Shown here: positions 1 through 8,232 of the stretch, piece by piece
Position numbering within the stretch: the stretch's first letter is position 1
Layout of the letters: each line of letters begins with the position of its first letter
Assembly (NCBI GenBank): GCA_037130365.1
Contig: JBAXTE010000011.1
Location: forward strand, 45,191-109,190
Source of the DNA: JBAXTE01 sp037130365
GTDB taxonomy: Bacteria; Bacteroidota; Bacteroidia; Bacteroidales; WCHB1-69
Direction: 5' to 3'
DNA length: 64,000 nucleotides
Notes under the pieces: generated by a model
Databases searched by the model: none
What the model was told of the DNA's origin: nothing
The model's input: only the letters and a program-made list of their open reading frames with translations
Translations under genes and position numbers: made by a program

Positions 1-298
1 GTCCTAGAATAACAGCGATTGCAACCAAATAAACCAAGTACTCTTGAGACGGAAGCTGAGGGTAATAATGTTGTAAAATCATTGCAATAGCTACTACAAT
101 AAGCCCTTTTGCCATATCAAGTAGTTGACTATAAATTGATATTTTTCGTCCAGCAACTCGCTTTACATTGGTTGAGCCAATATTTCCACTTCCCATTTCC
201 AAAATATTTACGTTGAGAAAATACTTTGTGAGTAAATATCCAAATGGTATTGCACCAATCAGATATGAAATCAGAATAAATGGGATAAGGTATATCAT
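1..298 (-). CDS. plsY: Glycerol-3-phosphate acyltransferase PlsY (3' part beyond window)
   Basis: PlsY is the membrane enzyme that transfers an acyl chain from acyl-phosphate to glycerol-3-phosphate, the first acylation in phospholipid synthesis. The visible reading frame starts at ATG 298 and runs off the left edge, about 99 residues. It opens with a hydrophobic segment (MIYLIPFILISYLIGAIPFG) and the first PlsY signature, GSGNIGSTN, at residues 36-44, then a second hydrophobic stretch. The family is usually about 200 residues, so roughly half is missing. It lies on the same strand as the DAK2-DegV gene at 2078-3868; that protein type makes acyl-phosphate, the PlsY substrate, which supports a shared lipid role. 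A hairpin repeat separates it from the upstream gene. Confidence 0.9.
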   Translation of the reverse strand, partial: MIYLIPFILISYLIGAIPFGYLLTKYFLNVNILEMGSGNIGSTNVKRVAGRKISIYSQLLDMAKGLIVVAIAMILQHYYPQLPSQEYLVYLVAIAVILG

Positions 299-520
299 AA
301 ATTAGTACTTTATTTTACTTTGTAAATGCACGACTTCGCTTGTTTGAATGGTCAAGCAAAGCCGCAACGAACGAAATGACTTTTGCCTTTATAGACTTTT
401 GACTTTACAGATCCCGTAAAACAAGAAATCTTCGATTTCATAGTTTTACGAGGATGCACGAATTATTACAAAATCAAAGATTTTGATAATTCGGCACTTT
501 CGACTTTACAAACTTTCGAC
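299..520. other. Gene-free spacer holding hairpin repeat copy A
   Basis: No coding frame is supported here. The left half is low-complexity sequence with scattered CGACTT-type words; the right half is a two-hairpin repeat listed separately, followed by a tandem of the phrase TTTCGACTTTAC. The spacer interrupts an otherwise tightly packed minus-strand operon. Confidence 0.5.
413..497. repeat. Modular AT-rich hairpin repeat, copy A
   Basis: Two adjacent hairpins. The first (413-453) is framed by CCCGTAAAA and TTTTACGAGG with the tip GAAATC-TTC-GATTTC. The second (456-497) pairs CGAATTAT with ATAATTCG around CAAAATC-AAA-GATTTTG. The second hairpin recurs almost unchanged at 4330-4367. Same family as copies at 4285, 19715, 52414 and 61857. 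Confidence 0.7.
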
Positions 521-1279
521 TTATTTCAACGTTTTCAAAATTCGAACCGCTTCATCCACATGTTTTTCTGCTTGTATTTGTGAATTAAAGAGATAAACTA
601 CGGTTCCAGTTTTATCGATGATATAGGTCACTCTTCCAGGTAATAATCCAAAAAGATTCGTTGGAACGCCAAAGAGTTTTCTAACTTTATTTCCTTGGTC
701 GCTCAAAAGGGTATAGTTGAGTCGATGCTTTTTAGCAAAATTCAGATGACTTTCTACCGATTGAGCACTAATGCCAATAACCAATGCATCTGCTTGATTA
801 AAAACGTCAAATTGATCGCGAAATGAGCAGGCCTCTTTGGTACAACCTGGACTGTCGTCTTTTGGATAAAAATAGATAACTAGATTCTTTTTGCCGATCA
901 CTGAATTTAACTCAAATGTATTTCCATTTTGATCTAAAAGGTTAAAATCAGGAACTTTGCTTCCAATAGTTAGTGGTTTCATATTGTTGGTGTTTAAATT
1001 TATAATATTTTGACTATCACTTAGATAGACTGTAAATAAGAGCAAATAAATGGTAAGGTAAAACCGATAGAAATTTCGAAAATGTTTAAATTTACGATTT
1101 TCTGGAAATGGGTTTCCAAATAGCGCTTTCAACTCTTTCCAAAACACTGGTTTTATGTTAATAATCCAGCTATCGGTCTGATAAACAAGTTTTCTGAATT
1201 TACTTCGGTAAATGGTTAATGGCAATCCCCATAAGATAAAAAAGAAGAGCCACAGATGTTCAAGGATATAGTCAATCAT
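521..1279 (-). CDS. Bcp/PrxQ-type peroxiredoxin with N-terminal membrane extension
   Basis: Thiol peroxidase that reduces hydroperoxides. From the ATG at 1279 the product is 252 residues. Residues from about 100 on are a complete Bcp/PrxQ domain: the active-site segment SPGCTKEAC carries the peroxidatic Cys (146) and a resolving Cys five residues later (151), matching the atypical 2-Cys subclass. Residues 1-99 are not peroxiredoxin: they hold two hydrophobic, aromatic-rich segments and a basic middle part, a domain I do not recognise. The start at 1279 sits 4 bp after the stop of the upstream DUF1295 gene; an earlier in-frame ATG at 1339 would overlap it by 56 bp. An internal ATG at 982 would give a normal-length 153-residue Bcp, so internal initiation is possible. 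Confidence 0.82.
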   Translation of the reverse strand: MIDYILEHLWLFFFILWGLPLTIYRSKFRKLVYQTDSWIINIKPVFWKELKALFGNPFPENRKFKHFRNFYRFYLTIYLLLFTVYLSDSQNIINLNTNNMKPLTIGSKVPDFNLLDQNGNTFELNSVIGKKNLVIYFYPKDDSPGCTKEACSFRDQFDVFNQADALVIGISAQSVESHLNFAKKHRLNYTLLSDQGNKVRKLFGVPTNLFGLLPGRVTYIIDKTGTVVYLFNSQIQAEKHVDEAVRILKTLK

Positions 1280-1283
1280 ATTG

Positions 1284-2066
1284 TTATTTTTTAGGGAACC
1301 AAGGTATAAATGAATTTGTTTTTCGTATGTATTCTGCATAATCTGGTTTTTGTGGTTTTAGTGTTTTTTCAAGTAAGGCTACGCCTGATACTTTAATAAT
1401 AAAAAAGGTCATTAATAGAGAACCAAGGATTGGAATATAATTACTAGCAGCAATTGAGAAAAGCCCAAATGACCACCAAATGGTTGAATCGCCAAAGTAG
1501 TTTGGATGCCTTGTGTAATGCCATAAACCTGTATTTAGTACTTTTCCTTTGTTTGTCGGATTCGATTTAAATCGCACAAGCTGAAAGTCGCCACCTGCTT
1601 CAAAAATAAATCCAATGATCCAAACCAGAATAGCAAGGTAATCAATGAAATTAAGAGAATTTGCTTCTCCGGATAGATGTGCGCCAAGCAAAGGTGCTGA
1701 AATTAACCACATTAACACACCTTGAAGTAAAAAAGTTTGAAAAAAACTAATCCACCAGTATCGGTGTTCGCCATATTTCTTTCTGAATTCCTGATATCTA
1801 AAATCTTCTCCTTTGCCAATATTTCTAAAGGCTAAATGAATCGAAAGGCGCATTCCCCATAAGGTGACTAATGCAAGCAAAAGGTAGTTTCGAGGTCCAA
1901 TGCTTTCGATGTTCCAAAAATAAAAACCATTTGCAAGCACAAATCCCGCTCCCCAAAAGAGATCGACGATGCTTACGTTTTTCAGAAAAATGCTGATAAT
2001 CCAAAGTAGCGTCATCATACCTAGGATGACTATTAACGATTGTATGTATATTTGAAAGTAGGTCAT
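1284..2066 (-). CDS. DUF1295 / steroid 5-alpha-reductase-like membrane protein
   Basis: Integral membrane protein of the DUF1295 family, related to steroid 5-alpha reductases and isoprenylcysteine methyltransferases; the bacterial substrate is not known. From ATG 2066 it is 260 residues with about six hydrophobic segments. The C-terminal half carries the family signature around TGLWHYTRHPNYFGD. An upstream in-frame ATG (2174) would put 36 polar residues ahead of the first membrane segment and overlap the DegV gene, so the start at 2066 is preferred; it follows the DegV stop by 11 bp. Operon position between a fatty-acid-kinase-like gene and plsY suggests a lipid function, which is inference. 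Confidence 0.82.
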   Translation of the reverse strand: MTYFQIYIQSLIVILGMMTLLWIISIFLKNVSIVDLFWGAGFVLANGFYFWNIESIGPRNYLLLALVTLWGMRLSIHLAFRNIGKGEDFRYQEFRKKYGEHRYWWISFFQTFLLQGVLMWLISAPLLGAHLSGEANSLNFIDYLAILVWIIGFIFEAGGDFQLVRFKSNPTNKGKVLNTGLWHYTRHPNYFGDSTIWWSFGLFSIAASNYIPILGSLLMTFFIIKVSGVALLEKTLKPQKPDYAEYIRKTNSFIPWFPKK

Positions 2067-2077
2067 AATAGTAAATT

Positions 2078-3868
2078 TTATTCGGTTAATAATGCGATTG
2101 AAGTTGTTCCAATTCCAGCGTTCATGCCAATTACAGGAGAAATATTTACAAACGAAACTGGATCTTTGCCGCACTGTTTTCTCATCTCATTTGCAAGCCA
2201 GTGGGCGCCATCTTCGTTATTTGCGTGTAAAATAATGTAATTCCAAAGTGCATTTGTTTTGGTCAAAACTTTAATCTGTTTAAGCACTTTTTTCATGTTT
2301 GAGCGGTGTGTAAAGGCTTTTCCAAAAACCATAGACTTCCCATTTTTGTCCATAGTAACAATTGGATTGATGTTTAGTAGCTTAGAAATCAATCCTTTCG
2401 TGTGAGAAACACGACCACCTTTTACCATATATTTGAGCGTTTTTACACTCACATAGATTTCCGATTGCTCAATCCATCGCTCAATGGACGGTTTTAATTC
2501 TGTAATCGAAATTCCATTTTCAATAGCTTCGGCTGTTCGTAAAACGATTAATCCAAGAGCCCCAGAAAGTGTTTTGGAATCGATAACCATAATTGGTTTT
2601 TGAAACTCTTTACTGATTTTATCTGCAGCTTTTTGACTACTTAAAAATGTGCCACTAAATTGTTGAGTGAGATGAATGGCCACAATGGCATCGTAGTGCG
2701 ACGCTAAATTGGCGTATTGATTTGTAAAAGTACGTTCGTTTATTTGTGAAGAGGTTGGAAAAACAGGACTTTCATCCAAAAGTTTATAAAATTGGTTGGG
2801 GGAGATGGTCACTTTGTCAAGATATTGGTTTTCACCAAAGTTTATACTGAGTGGCAACACATGAATTTGATACTTATCGATTAATTCCTGAGATAAATCG
2901 CACGTTGAATCTGTTACTATAGCAATATTCCATTTTCGGTTTCTGATTATTTCGTGCTGACGTTGCATATCATCCACTTTTTGCATCGAAATCGTTCCAG
3001 CTGGCCGAAGTTCAGCAAAAAGATCCGCAGGATTATTGGTGTGAACATGTACTCGTGCAATTTTATCAGAGCCTGCCACTACAATTGAGTCCCCATATTT
3101 TTCGAGAATTGGTGTAAGTTGTGTTGTAGAAATATTCAGATTTCGTATAATTGCTTCGGTGCAAAATCGATAATTAATTTCATCAAAATCTATTTCATCG
3201 ATATGCGAAATTTTAGAAATAGCTGATATTTCTGAACTGATTTTTCGAATATCACTATTTAAAATAAAATCAATAATACCTTCAATAAATACCACAAATC
3301 CCTTAGCCCCAGCATCTACAACATTATTTTGACTGAGAATCTTCAGTTTTTGAGTAGTTTCAGTCAACGATTTTTTTAGCGTATTTATTGAATTTATAAA
3401 GAGATGATTAAAATCAGAAGTAGTACTTTGAGAAATATTTTCCGACCATTCTCTGATAACGGTGAGCATTGTCCCTTCCATGGGCGTTGCCACCGCTTGG
3501 TACATGAAATTAATTGCATTTTTAATGCTTTTTATAAACTCGTGAATGTCAATTTTCTCTTTATCAGGAGTTTCCATATTCATTCCGTATAGAAATTGGG
3601 CAAAAATCACCCCAGAATTACCACGAGCACCAATCAGAGCGGCTTCGGCAATATGGTTAAATGTGGTTTTATAGGAATATTCAGGTGTAATTTGATCGAG
3701 AATAGCTCTAATTGTGGAGGCTAAATTGGTACCTGTATCTTGGTCGTTTACAGGAAAAACATTGATTAAGTTTATTTCTGTTTGATTTGCAATTAATCGT
3801 TGACCTCCAGCAACAAAGGAATAATATAAGTTTTTGCCGGTAAGCTCAGAAATTGGTTTTTTAATCAT
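2078..3868 (-). CDS. DAK2-DegV fusion protein (FakA/FakB-like fatty acid kinase)
   Basis: 596-residue cytoplasmic protein that joins in one chain what is split between FakA and FakB in Firmicutes. Residues 1-200 are a DAK2/DhaL kinase domain: NDQDTGTN at 41-48 (usual form N/P-D-G-D-T-G-T-N), GARGNSGV at 80-87 and VDAGAKG at 184-190. Residues 225-310 match the FakA middle domain, including Cys236 and HVH at 274-276, positions I recall as zinc ligands. Residues 312-596 are a DegV/FakB lipid-binding domain (IVTDSTCDLS, FPTSSQ, SGTFLSSQ). Expected role: phosphorylation of exogenous fatty acids to acyl-phosphate. It heads the operon that leads to plsY. The Gly to Gln change inside the first motif is unusual but both Asp residues remain. 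Confidence 0.87.
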   Translation of the reverse strand: MIKKPISELTGKNLYYSFVAGGQRLIANQTEINLINVFPVNDQDTGTNLASTIRAILDQITPEYSYKTTFNHIAEAALIGARGNSGVIFAQFLYGMNMETPDKEKIDIHEFIKSIKNAINFMYQAVATPMEGTMLTVIREWSENISQSTTSDFNHLFINSINTLKKSLTETTQKLKILSQNNVVDAGAKGFVVFIEGIIDFILNSDIRKISSEISAISKISHIDEIDFDEINYRFCTEAIIRNLNISTTQLTPILEKYGDSIVVAGSDKIARVHVHTNNPADLFAELRPAGTISMQKVDDMQRQHEIIRNRKWNIAIVTDSTCDLSQELIDKYQIHVLPLSINFGENQYLDKVTISPNQFYKLLDESPVFPTSSQINERTFTNQYANLASHYDAIVAIHLTQQFSGTFLSSQKAADKISKEFQKPIMVIDSKTLSGALGLIVLRTAEAIENGISITELKPSIERWIEQSEIYVSVKTLKYMVKGGRVSHTKGLISKLLNINPIVTMDKNGKSMVFGKAFTHRSNMKKVLKQIKVLTKTNALWNYIILHANNEDGAHWLANEMRKQCGKDPVSFVNISPVIGMNAGIGTTSIALLTE

Positions 3869-4159
3869 GATACTGTGGCTAATTAGATTAGATTAATAAA
3901 ACAAATAAATGGAGCTTTTGTTTGTTTTCATATGAATATTAACCCTTTGCCTTAAAGTTGAAAGAACACACATCAGCGTAACGAATACAAAAAAAAATCA
4001 TACATCTTTCTTCTATATTCTCTTTTTATGTTTCACGAACCGGAACGAAGTGGAGCTCAGCGTAGCTAAAAATCTTTTTCACCAAACCTCGCTTCGCGCA
4101 TTCTTACTTCATTATTCTGTATTCTCTTCTTCACGAACTATCTTTTCAAGTTTTACGAT

Positions 4160-4205
4160 TTACCATTAAGGCACTAAGTTCACTAAGGATCACTAAGTTT
4201 CCAGC
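4160..4205. repeat. ACTAAG tandem motif
   Basis: Four occurrences of ACTAAG or the variant ATTAAG, three of them preceded by C (CACTAAG), within about 40 bp. The same word ends the 44-bp repeat at 52353-52396 and 63957-64000, so this looks like a degraded relative. Confidence 0.4.
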
Positions 4206-4284
4206 ATTTTCTTTTCACGAAACTTCTTTTCACGTTTCACGATTCTTCCCTCTGCATTCCTTTCGACTTTAAAAAACTTTCGAT

Positions 4285-4370
4285 CCCGAAAAAAAAAGAA
4301 ATTTCCAATTTCGTGTTTTTTCGAGGATACTCGATTTATTACAAAATCGTAGATTTTGATAATTCGGCAC
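4285..4370. repeat. Modular AT-rich hairpin repeat, copy B
   Basis: First hairpin 4285-4326 from CCCGAAAAA to TTTTTTCGAGG with the tip GAAATTTCC-AATTTC; second hairpin 4330-4367 with CAAAATC-GTA-GATTTTG. With its left flank (from about 4232) it matches the reverse complement of 52452-52547 almost base for base, while the second hairpin matches copy A. It is therefore a mosaic of modules found elsewhere. Confidence 0.75.
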
Positions 4371-4426
4371 TTTATAAACTCATTTATTCCCCAAATTTTA
4401 CTAATTTTATCGAAAAATATAGAATA

Positions 4427-5731
4427 ATGTCAGTTTTTGAAATTCAAGGTGGAAATAGTCTTCATGGAGAAATCACTCCTCAAGGAGCTAAAAATGAAGC
4501 ATTACAAGTGATTTGTGGAGTTCTTCTTACTTCCGAAAAGGTCACAATATCTAATATTCCCAATATTCGAGATGTAAATAATCTTATTGAATTAATGATC
4601 GAATTGGGAGTTAAAGTGACTAAGGAGAATGAAGATACCTATTCATTTGAGGCCGTTGAAATTGACTTTAATTATTTAAAAACTGATGCTTATTTGGCAA
4701 AAGCTAGAAGCATTCGGGGATCAATCATGATTTTGGGTCCTATGCTGGCTCGTTTTGGCCATGGATACGCCCCTCGACCTGGTGGAGACAAAATTGGACG
4801 CCGCCGTTTAGATACCCACTTTATTGGTATGCAAAAGTTGGGTGCAAAATTTGATTTTTGTGAAGATGCGAAAGTCTTCGAAATAAAAGGAGAAAATTTA
4901 AAAGGATGTTATATGTTACTCGATGAGGCATCGGTAACTGGAACAGCTAATGTTGTTATGGCCGCAGTGATGGCTCAGGGGACAACCACAATTTTTAATG
5001 CTGCTTGTGAGCCATATGTAACTCAGCTGTGTAAGATGCTCAATAATATGGGCGCAAAAATTTCTGGTGTAGGTTCAAATTTATTGATTATCGATGGAGT
5101 AACAGAAATGCATGGGTGCACGCATCGATTGCTTCCAGATATGATTGAAATTGGTAGTTTTATTGGTTTGGCAGCCATGACTCGTTCGCATATTCGTATT
5201 AAAAATGTAAGTTACGAGAACTTAGGAGTTATTCCTGATGTGTTCCGTAAATTGGGAATTATTATTTTAAACGAAGGTGATGATTTAATTATTCCCGAAC
5301 AAAAGTCTTACGAAGTAGAATCATTTATGGATGGTTCAATCATGACTATTTCTGACGCTCCTTGGCCTGGTTTTACTCCCGATTTAATCAGTATTGCGTT
5401 GGTTACAGCCATTCAAGCTAAAGGCAGTGTGTTAATTCATCAAAAAATGTTTGAAAGTAGACTGTTTTTTGTTGATAAACTGATAGATATGGGAGCTCAA
5501 ATTATTCTTTGTGATCCACACCGTGCCACAGTAATTGGGCTTGATCATAAAACTCCATTGCGTGGAATTGAAATGACCTCTCCAGATATTCGCGCTGGGG
5601 TTGCTCAACTTATCGCAGCCCTTTCTGCAAAAGGAAAAAGTTCAATTTACAATATTGAACAAATTGAACGTGGGTATCAGAATATCGACGGTCGTCTTCG
5701 TTTACTTGGTGCTGATATTATTAGAAAATAA
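4427..5731 (+). CDS. murA: UDP-N-acetylglucosamine 1-carboxyvinyltransferase (Asp-type)
   Basis: First committed step of peptidoglycan synthesis: transfer of enolpyruvate from PEP to UDP-GlcNAc, in the cytoplasm. From ATG 4427 the product is 434 residues, normal for MurA; the longer frame from 4313 is encoded by a repeat and is rejected. Lys22-Asn23 (GAKNEAL) match the E. coli substrate-binding pair, and the late SPDIRAG segment holds the conserved Arg. The catalytic loop reads PGGDKIGRRRLDTH, so residue 121 is Asp (GAC at 4787-4789) where most bacteria have Cys115. Cys to Asp enzymes are active and not alkylated by fosfomycin. It begins a plus-strand run of glycan-related genes, 46 bp ahead of the next. 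Confidence 0.95.
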   Translation: MSVFEIQGGNSLHGEITPQGAKNEALQVICGVLLTSEKVTISNIPNIRDVNNLIELMIELGVKVTKENEDTYSFEAVEIDFNYLKTDAYLAKARSIRGSIMILGPMLARFGHGYAPRPGGDKIGRRRLDTHFIGMQKLGAKFDFCEDAKVFEIKGENLKGCYMLLDEASVTGTANVVMAAVMAQGTTTIFNAACEPYVTQLCKMLNNMGAKISGVGSNLLIIDGVTEMHGCTHRLLPDMIEIGSFIGLAAMTRSHIRIKNVSYENLGVIPDVFRKLGIIILNEGDDLIIPEQKSYEVESFMDGSIMTISDAPWPGFTPDLISIALVTAIQAKGSVLIHQKMFESRLFFVDKLIDMGAQIILCDPHRATVIGLDHKTPLRGIEMTSPDIRAGVAQLIAALSAKGKSSIYNIEQIERGYQNIDGRLRLLGADIIRK

Positions 5732-5777
5732 TGCACTTTTGTGACATAAATTTACAATTCAAAATTGATAAAATCTC

Positions 5778-6995
5778 ATGATACGTAGTCTTCTTGTTTA
5801 TTTAAAATTTATTTTAAAATCTGTTTTATCCCCCGAAGAACGAAATCTGATAAAAAGAGAGTGGGCACGAACTTTCAATGATAAACCTACATTTAAAGAA
5901 TCTCGTGATCTTAAAGTTGATAATTTTCAAATAACGAAGTCATTATATATGGCTGTGGAATGGTTGCTAAGATCTCAATTTAATATGACCGATTATGGGT
6001 TTGGTTCATATCGAATTGGAAAAGGGTGGACATCTTCATATCCTGAAACAACGGGTTACATCATCCCTACGCTGATGACTTATGCCAAAATAAAGAATGA
6101 ACACGAAATTATGAATTGCTGTGTAAAGGCTGCAAATTGGCTAGTTGAAATACAAAAACCATCGGGAGGCTGGCAGGGTGAAACTCTTCACGAAAAGCGC
6201 CCTGAAGTTGTGTTTAATACTGGACAAATAATAAGAGGTCTGATATCCGTTTATGAGCATAATCACGACGAAAAGTTCTTGAATTCAGCCATAAAGGCTG
6301 CTGATTGGCTTTGCGATATTCAGGAAGAAAATGGCTCGTGGGTTAAAAATGCATTTATGAACGTTGCTAGAGTATATGATAGCTATGTAGATTTTCCATT
6401 ATTGCTGCTTTATAAAATCACAAAAAATGAAAGATATAAAGAAACTGCAATAAAAAATTTAGATTGGATTATTAAAGAAAAACAAACGCCCAATGGCTGG
6501 TTTCAAGATTGCGACAATACTATTAAACACAACAATAAACCAATTCTTCACACTATTGCTTATACCATCGATGGGCTAATAACATCAGGAGTTTTATTAG
6601 GACGAAATGATTATATTGAAGCAGGTCAAAAAGCTGCCAATAAACTCCTTGATAGATATAATACGAATCGTTTTATGCATGGTCGTTACGATAAAAATTG
6701 GAATGGCAGCGAATACCCAATATTAACTGGGTATGCTCAGATGGCTATTAATTGGATGAATTTATATCATATTACACAAAATAAAGCCTATTTAAATGCA
6801 TCGTTAGAAGTTAACCGCCAGTTAGTTTGGTTGCAACGTGCAGACGATTGCTCGCTCGAGTCGGTTAGAGGAGCAATTAGTGGATCATTTCCTCTTTGGG
6901 GAAAATACGAGCCATTTTCATATCCAAATTGGGCAACAAAGTATTTTGTTGATGCACTTTTGCTCGAAGTAGATGAGCTTAAAGTTCAAATATAG
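5778..6995 (+). CDS. Alpha/alpha-toroid repeat protein, unknown glycan-related role
   Basis: 405 residues without a clear signal peptide, although the first 18 residues are hydrophobic. It has at least four helical-hairpin repeats of the pattern A-x-x-W-L-x-x-x-Q-x-x-x-G-x-W (around residues 60-90, 118-133, 174-189 and 227-242), the layout of alpha/alpha toroids such as glycosidases, polysaccharide lyases, epimerases and terpene cyclases. No catalytic signature of a named family is certain, so I give no enzyme name. It lies between murA and an AAC(3)-type acyltransferase in the same direction, which suggests work on a cell-surface glycan or its precursor. Confidence 0.7.
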   Translation: MIRSLLVYLKFILKSVLSPEERNLIKREWARTFNDKPTFKESRDLKVDNFQITKSLYMAVEWLLRSQFNMTDYGFGSYRIGKGWTSSYPETTGYIIPTLMTYAKIKNEHEIMNCCVKAANWLVEIQKPSGGWQGETLHEKRPEVVFNTGQIIRGLISVYEHNHDEKFLNSAIKAADWLCDIQEENGSWVKNAFMNVARVYDSYVDFPLLLLYKITKNERYKETAIKNLDWIIKEKQTPNGWFQDCDNTIKHNNKPILHTIAYTIDGLITSGVLLGRNDYIEAGQKAANKLLDRYNTNRFMHGRYDKNWNGSEYPILTGYAQMAINWMNLYHITQNKAYLNASLEVNRQLVWLQRADDCSLESVRGAISGSFPLWGKYEPFSYPNWATKYFVDALLLEVDELKVQI

Positions 6996-7057
6996 TGATT
7001 TATGAGCGCAAAGAATATTGCACTAAAAGTCACAACTATTATCTGTTAAAGTAAAAA

Positions 7058-7870
7058 ATGAAAGAAAAAATCGGATATATCGATCTTGCATCTTCGCTTA
7101 ATCTTAAGCCTGATGATGTTTTGTTTATTGGTGCCGATTTAACTCGATTAGCTTATGCTTCGGCAAAGAATAGAGTGCCATTTGATGTGAATAAATTCAT
7201 TGATAGTTTTTTAGAACAATTGCCAAATGGAACACTCGTAATTCCAACTTATACTGACGATTTTCATCAAGGAATGACCTTTGATGTGCGAAAAAGTAAG
7301 CCAAATATTGGTGCTTTAGCTGTTGCAGCCTTTAAACGTAAAGATGCTTATCGAACAGTGGATCCATTTCATTCGGTTGCTGTTTGGGGTAAACATATTC
7401 CACTTTTCGAATCGATAGTTGATAATAGTACTTTCGGAACTAATTCTGCTTTTGGATTGCTTCATCAACTAAAGGCTAAAATGTTGATGATTGATGTTTC
7501 ATTAAATCAGAACTTTACATTTGTGCATTATTGCGAAGAGCAAGCAAAAGTGTCATGGAGAAAGAATGTAAATCATCATATTCATATCATAAATCACCTG
7601 GGAGTTGAATCTGAAGTGGATTGTAATTTTTATACTCGAAAAATGGGATATATAAATTCACTCGATCCTTTAGAAAAAGTTTTTGAGAGAGAAAAAATTA
7701 TGAACATCACTGAAATTTTTAATATACCATTGAGAATGATTGACTTGCCAATGGCTTATTCGAGTATTATACTGGACATCAATGAAAATAATGGTCGAAA
7801 TATTCACCAATTCAGTATTTATGAATGGGTTCGAATTCTGACCAAAAGAATTTTATTCTCTAGAAAGTGA
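7058..7870 (+). CDS. AAC(3)-fold N-acyltransferase
   Basis: 270-residue member of the antibiotic_NAT fold, the family of aminoglycoside 3-N-acetyltransferases. Two hallmark segments are present: DPFHSVAVWG at residues 102-111, equivalent to the His-Ser-x-x-x-x-G motif, and FVHYCEE at 155-161 with the His157/Glu160 pair. In glycan clusters such proteins acylate amino groups of sugars rather than conferring resistance. Its neighbours (acyl carrier protein, ketoreductase, KAS III) could supply an unusual acyl donor. Substrate is inferred, not seen. Confidence 0.8.
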   Translation: MKEKIGYIDLASSLNLKPDDVLFIGADLTRLAYASAKNRVPFDVNKFIDSFLEQLPNGTLVIPTYTDDFHQGMTFDVRKSKPNIGALAVAAFKRKDAYRTVDPFHSVAVWGKHIPLFESIVDNSTFGTNSAFGLLHQLKAKMLMIDVSLNQNFTFVHYCEEQAKVSWRKNVNHHIHIINHLGVESEVDCNFYTRKMGYINSLDPLEKVFEREKIMNITEIFNIPLRMIDLPMAYSSIILDINENNGRNIHQFSIYEWVRILTKRILFSRK

Positions 7871-7932
7871 TGTAACATTTTTTTATTACCTTCGTTATTA
7901 CAATTAGTTTAAATTTTAAAGCACTTAATTAC

Positions 7933-8232
7933 ATGAAAGATGTCATTCTAAGACTCATTTACGAAGCAATTGATGAAACTAACGAAATGCTTGAAGAAGA
8001 TCAAAAAGTTGCACGACGATTAGATGCAAAATTATATGGTCCCGGTGCACATTTAGATTCTATTGAATTAGTGAATCTAATTGTTTCAGTAGAACAAAAA
8101 ATTGAAGAGTTTTTTCAAATTGAAATTACTTTAGCAGACGAACGTGTGATACAAATGAAATATAACCCTTTTGTTACAGTAGAAAAGTTTGCTGAATATG
8201 TAGATACTATTGTTTCCGAACAAAAAAAATGA
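7933..8232 (+). CDS. Acyl carrier protein (stand-alone, divergent)
   Basis: 99 residues, acidic, helical. The motif LDSIELVNLI at 41-50 carries Ser43, the expected site for the 4'-phosphopantetheine arm (usual motif DSL/DSI). It would hold acyl intermediates as thioesters for the ketoreductase and KAS III encoded just downstream. Longer at the N-terminus than a housekeeping AcpP and placed in a glycan/acyl cluster, so a dedicated ACP is likely. Its stop overlaps the next start in ATGATGA, implying translational coupling. Confidence 0.85.
   Translation: MKDVILRLIYEAIDETNEMLEEDQKVARRLDAKLYGPGAHLDSIELVNLIVSVEQKIEEFFQIEITLADERVIQMKYNPFVTVEKFAEYVDTIVSEQKK

Larger units (their letters stand above)
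3869..4426. other. Gene-free divergent spacer made of repeat debris
   Basis: 558 bp between divergent genes. It holds short imperfect repeats: the words CACGTTTCACGATTC and TTCACGAA several times, an ACTAAG tandem near 4170-4205, and hairpin repeat copy B at its right end. The repeat reads through in the murA frame and creates a spurious N-terminal extension. No gene is supported. Confidence 0.5.

Noticed and set aside
1284..2174. 296-residue version of the DUF1295 protein
   Set aside because: The extra 36 residues overlap the DegV gene and are polar and Asn/Trp-rich, unlike the family; ATG 2066 is preferred.
4313..4426. N-terminal extension of MurA
   Set aside because: It is encoded by hairpin repeat copy B and is absent from the family; ATG 4427 gives the normal start.
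7058..7870. Aminoglycoside resistance gene
   Set aside because: The protein has the AAC(3) fold motifs, but the context is ACP and glycan genes; such homologues are common sugar acyltransferases.
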